Shown here: positions 15,101-21,605 of the stretch, one piece after another
Layout: every line of letters begins with the position of its first letter
How positions within the stretch are numbered: the first letter of the stretch is position 1
Assembly (NCBI GenBank): GCA_016297325.1
Contig: JAEDGW010000037.1
Coordinates: 1 to 21,754 of the forward strand
DNA length: 21,754 nt
Direction: 5' to 3'
Source of the DNA: Coprococcus sp.
GTDB lineage: Bacteria > Bacillota > Clostridia > Lachnospirales > Lachnospiraceae
Program-made: the position numbers and the translations under genes
The notes under the pieces: generated by a model
Seen by the model: the letters and a program-made list of their open reading frames with translations, nothing else
Database searches by the model: none
Told to the model about the DNA's origin: nothing

Positions 15101-16403
15101 CGTTGTCGACAACTCCGTCCTTGATCTTGATACACTTCATGTCCTGGCCACCGATATCGAGGATACAGTCAACCTCAGGATCGAAGAAAGCTGCAGCTGT
15201 ATAATGTGCTATGGTCTCAACCTCTCCAAAGTCCAGAGAGAGAGCCTGCTTTATGAGAGCCTCGCCGTATCCTGTGGAACATGATCCTGCTATGACAGCG
15301 CCCTCAGGAAGCTTGCTATAGATATCCTTTATGGCTTTGATGGTTGTGTTGAGCGGGCTTCCGTTGTTGCTGCTGTAGAAGTCGTAGAGCAGTTCTCCGT
15401 TTGAGCCGACCAGTGCAACTTTTGTCGTTGTTGAACCGGCATCCACGCCGATGAAACAGTTGCCCTTATATGTGGCAAGATCACCACGCTTTACAGCATA
15501 TTTGTTGTGATCTGCTTTGAATTTCTCGTAATCTTCGTCACTCTCAAATAGTGGTGCAAGTCTCTCAACACCTGAAGAGAGATTCAGCTCCTGTGACAGT
15601 GCGTGTATGAGCTCGGAGAGAGACATAGTGACCTCCGGCTTGGAATTCAGGGCAGCACCAACTGCGGCAAACAGATGTGAGTGTCCCGGATCTATGATGG
15701 CGTCTCCTGTGAGATTGAGCGTTCTTATGAAAGCGTTCTTCAACTCTGGAAGGAAGTGAAGAGGGCCTCCGAGGAATGCAACATTGCCCTTTATAGGCTT
15801 ACCACAGGCAAGACCAGATATTGTCTGGTTGACAACGGCCTGGAATATGGAAGCTGCCAGATTCGGTTTGGTGGCACCTTCGTTGATAAGTGGCTGTATA
15901 TCAGTCTTCGCGAATACACCGCATCTTGCGGCGATCGGATATATGGTGTCATAATCCTTCGCGTAGTCGTTGAGTCCTGAAGCGTCCGTCTGGAGAAGTG
16001 TAGCCATCTGGTCAATAAATGAACCTGTACCTCCGGCACATACTCCGTTCATACGCTGTTCGATTCCATTGGTAAAATATATGATCTTGGCATCCTCACC
16101 GCCGAGCTCTATGGCAACGTCTGTCTGAGGTGCATGGTCCTGAAGTGCCTCAGATACGCAGACTACCTCCTGTGTAAATGGCACACCGATAAGCTGTGCC
16201 AGTGCAAGTCCGCCTGATCCTGTTATACATGGATTTACTTCAAAGTCGCCGAGGCTGTCTTTTGCCTCTTCAACAAGTTCCTTCAGTGTTTCTTTGATAT
16301 TTGCAAAATGCCGCTTATAATCCGAAAACAGTATCTTGTGTTCTTCGTTTAAGACAGCTACCTTTACTGTAGTTGATCCAATATCAATTCCTAATGTGTA
16401 CAT
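12174..16403 (-). CDS. Giant acyl-CoA dehydratase activase-related protein (two BadF/BadG-type ATPase domains + DUF2229 + HgdB-like)
   Basis: A 1409-aa protein of a family widespread in anaerobic Clostridia. Two ASKHA ATPase domains come in tandem: DIGSTTVK (7-14) with Cys122 (CAGGTGSF) and Cys161 (CGVFAKTD), then DAGSTTTK (321-328) with Cys441 (CSSGCGSF) and Cys480 (CTVFMNSK). Each pair is 39 residues apart, as for the two cluster cysteines of the activator HgdC. A Cys motif CKGCTNNC plus C628 follows (602-628), then a DUF2229 region (GVIGVPRVLNMYENYPFW) and HgdB-like parts (NNDACYPSL, QTGGGCRATNYVGF). HgdC-type proteins use ATP to pass one electron to a dehydratase; here activator and dehydratase-like parts are fused, and the substrate is unknown. 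Cys positions suggest oxygen-sensitive iron-sulphur clusters. ATG 16403 has GGAAGGG upstream. It is a single-gene unit with its own promoter and shared terminator. The length is typical of the family. Confidence 0.9.
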   Translation of the reverse strand: MYTLGIDIGSTTVKVAVLNEEHKILFSDYKRHFANIKETLKELVEEAKDSLGDFEVNPCITGSGGLALAQLIGVPFTQEVVCVSEALQDHAPQTDVAIELGGEDAKIIYFTNGIEQRMNGVCAGGTGSFIDQMATLLQTDASGLNDYAKDYDTIYPIAARCGVFAKTDIQPLINEGATKPNLAASIFQAVVNQTISGLACGKPIKGNVAFLGGPLHFLPELKNAFIRTLNLTGDAIIDPGHSHLFAAVGAALNSKPEVTMSLSELIHALSQELNLSSGVERLAPLFESDEDYEKFKADHNKYAVKRGDLATYKGNCFIGVDAGSTTTKVALVGSNGELLYDFYSSNNGSPLNTTIKAIKDIYSKLPEGAVIAGSCSTGYGEALIKQALSLDFGEVETIAHYTAAAFFDPEVDCILDIGGQDMKCIKIKDGVVDNVMLNEACSSGCGSFIETFAKSLNYDIADFARIAITAKTPIDLGSRCTVFMNSKVKQAQKEGASVADISAGLAYSVIKNALLKVIKLTNPQDLGKNIVVQGGTFYNDAVLKSFEVISGRTAIRPDISGIMGAFGAALIARNKYKDGFVTTMLPIEEIRKLTYESSMTRCKGCTNNCLLTINKFSNGKRFITGNRCEKGVGLKKNADNIPNLFEYKLGRIFGYESLKPEEAKRGVIGVPRVLNMYENYPFWHTFLTKLGFSVVLSPKSSRDIYSLGIESIPSESECYPAKISHGHVMWLLKNGIKSIFYPCVPYEMNETPEANNHYNCPIVASYAENIKNNMEELKADDITFIRPFVALDNEEALVKRMYREMSKYYDVTMDEIGTAIHAAYAEAEKVKQDIREKGEETLRYIDEHDMLGIVLAGRPYHLDPEINHGLPELINSYKIAVFTEDSVAHLGKVERPLIVSDQWMYHSRLYKAANYVKTCDNLELIQLNSFGCGLDAVTTDCVNDILTKSGKIYTVLKIDEVSNLGAARIRIRSLISAVNSRHEQHYKTCPSSSAINRIEFTKEMKKDYTVLAPQMSPIHFDLLAPAFKCMGINIEILPDATKETIDVGLKYVNNDACYPSLIVVGQMMSAITSGKYDVNKLAVIMSQTGGGCRATNYVGFIRRALSKAGYGQIPVIALSAQGFEKNSGFKISYKVVKRAMQALIYGDVFMRCLYRTRPYEKEKGSANALHEKWKKICLESLTKTGSNAVFKKNIQGIVHDFDTLPLLDIKKPRVGIVGEILVKFLPSANNHLVDLLEAEGAEAVMPDLLDFFMYCFYNNNYNYEFLGKTKKGAMVSNAVIKVLESFRKPAREALEKSERFEAPAHIEKLAAYARPIVSIGNQNGEGWFLTGEMIELIKSGAPNIVCAQPFACLPNHIVGKGVIKHLREAYPEANIVAVDYDPGASEVNQVNRIKLMLAAANKNMNKQNN

Positions 16404-16480
16404 AAAACAACCCTTCCAATTCTTTTGTGTCTTGTTGAATGTGCGTGGCTTTTGGGCATATACGCCTTTAAAGCTACTTT

Positions 16481-16509
16481 ATTATAGTGTAGGGTTAAAA
16501 AAAATACAA
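16481..16509 (-). promoter_or_regulatory. Sigma-A promoter for the activase gene
   Basis: On the minus strand TTGTAT (16509-16504) is followed after exactly 17 bp by TATAAT (16486-16481), leaving a roughly 75-nt leader before ATG 16403. The match is close to consensus, suggesting constitutive expression. Confidence 0.75.
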
Positions 16510-16578
16510 TGACTTTATAAAAACTTAACTATTGAAAAAACTGGCATAAAAGGCCATCTTTGCAAGTCACATTTTACC

Positions 16579-16598
16579 GGCGCAGGCATAAAATATAA
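16579..16598 (+). promoter_or_regulatory. Possible mother-cell sigma (sigma-K-like) -10 region
   Basis: CATAAAATA at 16587-16595, with AC 16 bp upstream of it, fits the loose sigma-K pattern (AC-N16-CATAnnnTA) just before the LysM gene. The match is short and the surrounding DNA AT-rich, so this is weak. No sigma-A promoter is evident here. Confidence 0.25.
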
Positions 16599-16620
16599 AA
16601 AAGCTTTTCAGGGGCAGATT

Positions 16621-16956
16621 ATGAATTTTGATACTTGTAATGGTGTCATCCATGTGGTGAAGACGGGGGATACACTGTACAAATTGTCCAGGATCTACAA
16701 GGTGAAGCTGAGCGATATCATATCCGCAAATCCCTATATAAATGTGTACAATATGCAGCCGGGAGATGAGGTGTGCATTCCAGTCATCATGGAGGAAGAT
16801 TTCCTTATTTATAAAGTGAAGGATGGGGACACATTTGAGGAGGTACTTAAGAATACGGGAGTGTCGCCGGATGACCTGTTCAAATTCAATCCGGATCTCT
16901 ACAAGATACCTCTGGCCTGTGATATGGAGATAAAGTATGTAGATTTTAGAGACTAG
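16621..16956 (+). CDS. LysM-domain protein, no signal peptide
   Basis: A 111-aa protein made almost only of LysM-type glycan-binding modules. The first spans residues 10-53 (IHVVKTGDTLYKLSRIYKV, ANPYINVYNMQPGDEVCIP), with the classic VxxGDTLxxI pattern, the Asn of xxxNP and the PGxxxxIP ending. A second, divergent copy spans 62-106 (IYKVKDGDTFEEVL, FNPDLYKIP). There is no signal peptide or TM segment. In spore formers such proteins (SafA-like, YaaH-like) can act in the mother cell on cortex or coat, which fits a cytosolic LysM protein; that is inference. CAGGGG lies 7 nt before the ATG. It stands alone between the divergent activase promoter and a hairpin-rich spacer. Confidence 0.85.
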   Translation: MNFDTCNGVIHVVKTGDTLYKLSRIYKVKLSDIISANPYINVYNMQPGDEVCIPVIMEEDFLIYKVKDGDTFEEVLKNTGVSPDDLFKFNPDLYKIPLACDMEIKYVDFRD

Positions 16957-16975
16957 GCATATTTTATGGAATAAA

Positions 16976-17009
16976 GCCGTGCTGCAGACTCTTATGTCTG
17001 TGGTATGGC
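16976..17009. ncRNA. Long hairpin in the spacer after the LysM gene
   Basis: Fourteen bases (16976-16989) pair completely with 16996-17009 when wobble pairs are allowed, around a 6-nt loop; the core is CAGAC/GTCTG. A second small hairpin, GGCAT-GTA-ATGCC, follows at about 17038-17050. No T-run follows either, so this is not a standard terminator; it may be a processing or 3'-end-stabilising element. Confidence 0.35.
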
Positions 17010-17098
17010 ATAGTACATATATAGAAAATGTAAAATGGCATGTAATGCCTGATGCTGTCGACATTGTCCAGGTTAGAAAAACTTAATTATTTCTGATG

Positions 17099-17127
17099 TT
17101 GTAAAGTCATTTTTAATATTATATAAT
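17099..17127 (+). promoter_or_regulatory. Sigma-A promoter of the rhomboid-to-ytfJ gene run
   Basis: TTGTAA (17099-17104), a 17-bp AT-rich spacer and TATAAT (17122-17127), about 40 bp before the rhomboid-like start. It is the only good promoter before the run of five close genes that follows. Confidence 0.7.
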
Positions 17128-17166
17128 TCAAAAGGTGTAGTTTAAAAATAACGAATGGAGAATTAT

Positions 17167-18012
17167 ATGAATATTATAAGCAAGATAGAGAGAAAACTTG
17201 GGAAATACTCTATACGAAACCTTACACTTTATCTTATCATCGGGTATGCCATCGGATATCTGCTCTATATGTTCAGGCCTGACATCCTGCTGATGCTGAC
17301 ACTTGATCCGGCCATGGTCATGAAGGGACAGGTGTGGAGACTTGTGACATGGATCATCACGCCGCCGACGTGGGGCGTTGATATATTCACCATAATCATG
17401 TTGTTCTTTTACTATAGTATAGGATCGCTGCTCGAGAGAACCATAGGAACATTTTTGTATAATCTATACATGTTCAGTTCCATGCTGTTTACTATGGTCG
17501 GCATGATGCTGGCGCATATATTCTGTACGTATGTCATACATTATGATTATGCGCTTTCAGGGGGATATCTGGTGTATGCGTCCACATACTATATACTGCT
17601 CTCCATATTCCTTGCGATTGCCGTGTGCTATCCGGATATGAGTGTTCTGTATGCCATGATCATCCCGATCAAGATGAAGTACCTTTCTATTATATATATA
17701 CTGATCATCGTTTATTACTTTATAAATGAGTCATTTATGGGAAGGGTCAATATAGTGATGTCGCTTGTCAGCTTCGTCATATTCTATCTGAGCACGAAGA
17801 ATATAAGACGGTTTTCACCTAAGCAGATGAAGCGGCGGAGAAATTACAACAAACAGGTTAAGGCTGCAAGACAGCAGAATGTAAGCCATAGATGCGTGAT
17901 CTGCGGAAGAACAGACAAGGATTATCCTGATCTGCAGTTCAGATATTGTTCCAAGTGTACCGGCAATAAGGAATACTGTCAGGATCATCTGTTTACACAT
18001 ACGCATAATTAA
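17167..18012 (+). CDS. Rhomboid-like membrane protein with C-terminal zinc finger, probable pseudoprotease
   Basis: A 281-aa protein. ATG 17167 is preferred because GGAG lies 6 nt upstream; ATG 17155, four codons earlier, has no ribosome site. About six membrane segments (e.g. 20-36, 74-88, 96-124, 133-154, 172-186, 195-209) and the rhomboid/derlin-type loop motif VWRLVTWIITPP (57-68) point to the rhomboid superfamily. Where an active rhomboid has GxSG there is ALSG (129-132), and the usual catalytic His-containing motif is not seen in the last helices, so proteolysis is doubtful. The cytoplasmic tail has a basic stretch and a zinc-binding cluster: HRCVICG (241-247), RYCSKC (259-264), CQDHLFTHTH (271-280). 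Lachnospiraceae carry this rhomboid-plus-finger arrangement as a conserved type, as far as I recall. It may bind rather than cut membrane proteins. The next gene starts 24 nt later. Confidence 0.75.
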   Translation: MNIISKIERKLGKYSIRNLTLYLIIGYAIGYLLYMFRPDILLMLTLDPAMVMKGQVWRLVTWIITPPTWGVDIFTIIMLFFYYSIGSLLERTIGTFLYNLYMFSSMLFTMVGMMLAHIFCTYVIHYDYALSGGYLVYASTYYILLSIFLAIAVCYPDMSVLYAMIIPIKMKYLSIIYILIIVYYFINESFMGRVNIVMSLVSFVIFYLSTKNIRRFSPKQMKRRRNYNKQVKAARQQNVSHRCVICGRTDKDYPDLQFRYCSKCTGNKEYCQDHLFTHTHN

Positions 18013-18036
18013 TTTTTAAAGGACAGGGAATAAGAT

Positions 18037-19455
18037 ATGTACAACGAAGAGAAGAAATTGATAACAGATATACAGAGAAAGAAGGATCTTGATAAGAACC
18101 TGAAGATGTTTTCAGATGTGGCTTTTAAGGCTGACTATGAGTATGCCTGCCACAAGTTCACGCTGAATTATCTCACATTGAAGGACATGCATATGGATGG
18201 CGACATTCCGGATGATCCGTATATTGCACAGTGCCAGACTGTGATAGACAAGCTTGCTGCAGATTTTATCGCAGGGGACAGGAATGAAACTTATGATGAG
18301 GATATAAGGCTCATATCAGATGTGAGAAACACCATCACAGGCAAGATGAAGGTGCTCACTTCATACACAGATGCATTTGAGACATATGAGTATATTTTGA
18401 ATAGAAAAGAATACAATTTTGAAGAGAACATGACGGATGATCTCAAGAAGGAACTTGAGGAGCTCGACGTCACAGCATTTGCAGACGAGATATACAGATT
18501 TGTATTTTCAGATTCTGACAAGGTGGCTGTTAATTCCAAGCTGCAGTCTCTTATAGGCCAGCTTCCAATCCGTATGACGAAGAACAGATTCTATGATATC
18601 CTGGGTGATACACTTGATATCTATAACGGAGTGGAGAAGGAGTCCCTGGATCAGTTTATGGAGATGGTGGAGAGCACAGCACTCATAAGACGTCCGGATG
18701 GATTTGAGACAGAGTATCCTGATCTCTACAAGGCTCTTGAGACCTTAAAAAATGGCAATTATACAGATATGGATTATGCCGCTTACAGCGAGCTGGCAGG
18801 AGTCCTTGACAGAAGTGCAGAGTTTTTGAATTCAGTTGTGACTGAGTATATGCTCATGATAGAGCTGGTCAATGACCTGTATGTCATGATGCTTGCAGTT
18901 TCAGCCAAGAGCAGTGTGTCTGAGAGCTGTCAGAAGGCCATGTCACTGATAGGCAAGGCTGTTGCAGCATCAGGTGATGAGATAGAGAGTGTATATGCCA
19001 TGCTCGATGAGATAGTGGGTGAGCAGGAGCAGGCCGGTGAGCATAAAGTTATGCTTGAGTCCGCTGTGTATGACATAACCACAGGATTTACAGAGGATAT
19101 AGCCAGATATGAGCTCGAGAAGACATACAGAGATCTTGAGACTATAGATAAGCTTCTCTCAGGAAGTATGTTTGTGGATATTGATAATATTGCGGTGGCT
19201 GGAGCGCTCACTGTTGACAGTGACTATGTGGCTGCATGTAAGGAAAAGCTTGTGGGCGAATTTTCTGAATTGTTCGGTGAGAACACCATGACTGTAAACA
19301 GAGCGGTTATGGCAAAGATACTTTCAAATATCCCGGTATTTTTCAACACCACAGATGAGATCAAGGAGTATGTGACCGGATCTCTCACAAGGTGCAGGGA
19401 GAAGAGTGAGCTGCTGGCAGATTATATAGTTATAAAACAGATGATGGAAGAATAG
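18037..19455 (+). CDS. Conserved hypothetical protein, helical (472 aa)
   Basis: No family recognised. The 472-aa sequence is acidic and looks almost wholly alpha-helical, with long amphipathic stretches (DDLKKELEELDVTAFADEIY; ETYEYILNRKEYNFEENM; RYELEKTYRDLETIDKLL). It has no signal peptide, membrane helix, Cys cluster or nucleotide-binding motif. The start ATG follows AAAGGACAGGG. Spacing of 24 nt from the rhomboid-like gene and 14 nt to the next gene supports a shared transcript. Placement ahead of ytfI/ytfJ-type genes might hint at an envelope or sporulation role, but the sequence itself shows none. Confidence 0.8.
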   Translation: MYNEEKKLITDIQRKKDLDKNLKMFSDVAFKADYEYACHKFTLNYLTLKDMHMDGDIPDDPYIAQCQTVIDKLAADFIAGDRNETYDEDIRLISDVRNTITGKMKVLTSYTDAFETYEYILNRKEYNFEENMTDDLKKELEELDVTAFADEIYRFVFSDSDKVAVNSKLQSLIGQLPIRMTKNRFYDILGDTLDIYNGVEKESLDQFMEMVESTALIRRPDGFETEYPDLYKALETLKNGNYTDMDYAAYSELAGVLDRSAEFLNSVVTEYMLMIELVNDLYVMMLAVSAKSSVSESCQKAMSLIGKAVAASGDEIESVYAMLDEIVGEQEQAGEHKVMLESAVYDITTGFTEDIARYELEKTYRDLETIDKLLSGSMFVDIDNIAVAGALTVDSDYVAACKEKLVGEFSELFGENTMTVNRAVMAKILSNIPVFFNTTDEIKEYVTGSLTRCREKSELLADYIVIKQMMEE

Positions 19456-19469
19456 ACTAGGTGATAGAT

Positions 19470-19796
19470 ATGGTCATTGATGACAAGTTCTATGTAGGAA
19501 GAGCCAGAGACCGCCGGATCATCAGGATGGTCAGAGGTATCCGAAGATTCAATAAGGTAAAATATGTTCCGGGGATATTCGTTATCACCCTGCCTTTGTT
19601 TGGTGACGGGATCCTGGAGATATATGAACTGAATGAGTTCAGGCAGGGCGTATATCAGGATATGTCGGATTCTATACATATTGTCGGTGCGGCACCCACA
19701 AGGGGGCAGGCAGTGGCACTTGTCAGGGACATTGTTGATGACATATACAGAAAGACTGGCGGCGTGGATGTGAAGAGATTTTTTGCATCTTGTTAA
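19470..19796 (+). CDS. Hypothetical protein (108 aa)
   Basis: Start ATG 19470 is taken because AGGTGA sits 6 nt upstream; an in-frame GTG at 19461 is a possible alternative. The protein is basic at its N-terminus (RARDRRIIRMVRGIRRFNKV), then has a hydrophobic core PGIFVITLPLFGDGILEIYE, then PTRGQAVALVRDIVDDIY and an ending FFASC. It is small and globular-looking, without signal peptide or clear membrane helix. It was not recognised. It lies 14 nt after the 472-aa gene and 28 nt before the DUF2953 gene, so probably in the same operon. Confidence 0.7.
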   Translation: MVIDDKFYVGRARDRRIIRMVRGIRRFNKVKYVPGIFVITLPLFGDGILEIYELNEFRQGVYQDMSDSIHIVGAAPTRGQAVALVRDIVDDIYRKTGGVDVKRFFASC

Positions 19797-19824
19797 GACG
19801 TTCAAGATTCTAAGGGGATGGAGA

Positions 19825-20838
19825 ATGCATATTTTATTATTAATATTGAAGATACTGCTGATAGTCGTTTTGTCAGTCATAGGTCTGGCTGTGCTGTTGG
19901 TACTTCTCGTTCTGATAGCTCCGGTGAGATACAGGATATATGTCAGGAAGTACGACGATATATTTGCAAAATTCACCGCAAGGTGGCTGGGTTTTGTGCT
20001 GTGCTTTAAGGCGGTGTATGATACAGATGGACTTGATTACAGGCTGAGGCTGTTCGGCGGGACTGTTTTTGGCTCTGGAGTGAGTAAAAAAGATTCAGAG
20101 AAGCCGGATGATGACGGTGTGTCAGATGACGCACAGGCAGAATATGGCAATGATATGGATCCTGCAGCTGGCATAGAAAAGAGAGAAGAGCGTGCCAAGA
20201 TGGCAGATACTGTATCAGCGGAGACGGAGTCTGCTATGAAGACAGAGCATGCATCGGAGAAGACAGAAGCTGGTGGTGACACAGATCCTGCTTTGGCTGA
20301 GTATCCTTCTATAGACAGTGAAGATGAAGACTTTGTGCTAAATGACAGTGAGTTTGAAGAGCGTCAGCCGGGTATCTTCGTAAGGATTGGCAGGAAGATT
20401 GATTCAGCCTGCAGTAAGATCGCAGAAAAAGCCAGGTCGATTTCAGATAAATTAAAGAGTCTGAAAAAGAAAAAAGATGGCTATACTAAACTTGTAAACA
20501 ATGTGAGGACAAAGGAAGCTATAAGGGTGGCAAAAGCCCAGCTCATTGCTATTTTAAAGCATTTGAAGCCGACTAAGATAAAGGGGCAGCTTGTGTATGG
20601 TACGGGTGATCCGGCAACCACAGGCCAGCATCTGGGATATATGAGTGTTCTCTTTCCTTTGTACTGTGACCACATAGATGTGACACCGGATTTCATGGAG
20701 AAGAGACTTGAGGGAGATCTGTTCATGAAGGGGCGCATAAGACTGATCACGATCGGATGGTGTGCGCTCAAGGTGATCTGGAATAAGAATGTAAAGATTA
20801 CGATTTCACGTTTTAAGAAGATTTCGGGAGGAAACTGA
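19825..20838 (+). CDS. ytfI: DUF2953-domain membrane protein (YtfI-like)
   Basis: A 337-aa protein. ATG 19825 is chosen because it starts the membrane anchor directly and has GGATGGAGA upstream; the frame is open to a TTG at 19783. Residues 1-32 form one TM helix (LLLILKILLIVVLSVIGLAV), followed by the DUF2953 N-terminal pattern (APVRYRIYVRKYDDIFAKF, WLGFVLCFKAVY). A low-complexity acidic insert (about 85-180) separates it from the C-terminal part (TKIKGQLVYGTGDPATTGQH, HIDVTPDFMEKRLEGDLFMK), the conserved DUF2953 ending. In Bacillus the gene next to ytfJ is ytfI of the same family, with no defined biochemical role; the pairing supports the call. Only 1 nt separates its stop from the ytfJ start. 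Confidence 0.85.
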   Translation: MHILLLILKILLIVVLSVIGLAVLLVLLVLIAPVRYRIYVRKYDDIFAKFTARWLGFVLCFKAVYDTDGLDYRLRLFGGTVFGSGVSKKDSEKPDDDGVSDDAQAEYGNDMDPAAGIEKREERAKMADTVSAETESAMKTEHASEKTEAGGDTDPALAEYPSIDSEDEDFVLNDSEFEERQPGIFVRIGRKIDSACSKIAEKARSISDKLKSLKKKKDGYTKLVNNVRTKEAIRVAKAQLIAILKHLKPTKIKGQLVYGTGDPATTGQHLGYMSVLFPLYCDHIDVTPDFMEKRLEGDLFMKGRIRLITIGWCALKVIWNKNVKITISRFKKISGGN

Positions 20839-20839
20839 T

Positions 20840-21250
20840 ATGGCAAATATGAATATTGAAGGAACACTTGGCTCTATGTTTAAGGGTATGGATGGGTTTA
20901 TATCATCAAAGTCTGTTGTGGGTGAGCCTGTGTATGTGGGTGATACCATACTCATCCCTCTTGTGGATGTGAATTTTGGAATGGCTGCCGGTGCATTCAA
21001 CAAGCAGGATGGCAATAAGGCCGCAGGTGGTATAGGCGCCAAGATGAGCCCTTCGGCAGTGCTGGTCATTGCGAATGGCAATACAAGGCTTATCAATCTC
21101 AAGAATCAGGATGCTATAACCAAGATTATAGACATGGCCCCTGAGGTTGTAGACAAGGTTGTTGGACTTTTCAAGAAGGACAAGACCGAAGAGGAGACAG
21201 AGGTTGACAAAGCCATAGATGAGATGGCACAGACTGAGACATTTGAGTAG
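20840..21250 (+). CDS. ytfJ: GerW-family spore protein YtfJ
   Basis: A 136-aa protein. The core matches GerW/YtfJ: MFKGMDGFISSKSVVGEP, VYVGDTILIPLVDVNFGMAAG, a Gly-rich stretch (KAAGGIGAKMSPSAVLVI), then NGNTRLINLKNQDAITKIID and PEVVDKVVGLF. In Bacillus subtilis this forespore-made protein is needed for activity of the cortex-lytic enzyme SleB during germination; that is family knowledge, and the target may differ in Clostridia. The tail (after about 114) is acidic and variable. GGGAGG lies 7 nt before the ATG. It is co-transcribed with the DUF2953 gene and followed by a terminator. Three 16-bp tandem repeats begin at its stop codon. Its presence argues that the host sporulates. Confidence 0.93.
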   Translation: MANMNIEGTLGSMFKGMDGFISSKSVVGEPVYVGDTILIPLVDVNFGMAAGAFNKQDGNKAAGGIGAKMSPSAVLVIANGNTRLINLKNQDAITKIIDMAPEVVDKVVGLFKKDKTEEETEVDKAIDEMAQTETFE

Positions 21251-21290
21251 ATCTTTGCTTGAGTAGATTTATGTTTAAGTAGAGCTGTAT
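21243..21290. repeat. Three 16-bp tandem repeats at the ytfJ stop codon
   Basis: Units at 21243-21258, 21259-21274 and 21275-21290 share TTGAGTAGAT (third unit TTAAGTAGAG). The first contains the ytfJ TAG stop, so the gene end has been copied twice more downstream. Confidence 0.75.
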
Positions 21291-21327
21291 TACACTACCT
21301 GGACTTACAGCGTGTAATTATTATGAG

Positions 21328-21375
21328 ATCACCACATATAATGGTAATAAATCATTATGGTGGTGATTTTTATTT
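21328..21375 (+). terminator. Rho-independent terminator after ytfJ
   Basis: ATCACCAC plus ATAATG (21328-21343) pair with CATTAT plus GTGGTGAT (21353-21367), with small bulges, followed by TTTTTATTT. The 3' arm contains the ATG of the next small ORF. Confidence 0.8.
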
Positions 21376-21512
21376 GGCGTAAATTTACAGGAATTGCATT
21401 CTTTTTTACAGCGGTGGGGGTTGTGATAGGATATTTTATCAGCGGATTTATAGAATTCCTTATCATAGTGATACTTTTACTTCTGTCATATATTTTTTCA
21501 TGTGGGAGATAA
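21357..21512 (+). CDS. Possible 51-aa hydrophobic membrane protein
   Basis: From ATG 21357 a 51-aa frame encodes a short basic start (MVVIFIWRKF) and two hydrophobic stretches (GIAFFFTAVGVVIGYFI and FLIIVILLLLSYIF) ending in CGR. The membrane-like pattern with a positive start looks real. Against it, there is no ribosome site and the start lies in the 3' arm of the terminator hairpin; GTG starts at 21360 or 21363 are no better. Confidence 0.45.
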   Translation: MVVIFIWRKFTGIAFFFTAVGVVIGYFISGFIEFLIIVILLLLSYIFSCGR

Positions 21513-21526
21513 GTCAGGAGAAGAGC

Positions 21527-21570
21527 AAAAAAATAAGAGCAACGACCGGAGTGGTCATCGCTCTTATTTT
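21527..21570 (-). terminator. Terminator of rpmB
   Basis: AAATAAGAGC (21531-21540) pairs with GCTCTTATTT (21560-21569), and GACC/GGTC pairs further in. On the minus strand the stem is followed by seven T (21533 down to 21527), so it ends rpmB transcription; it also has a shorter T-run on the + strand. Confidence 0.8.
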
Positions 21571-21605
21571 CATATCAGAACTGAATCGGTGATATTATGC
21601 AAATA

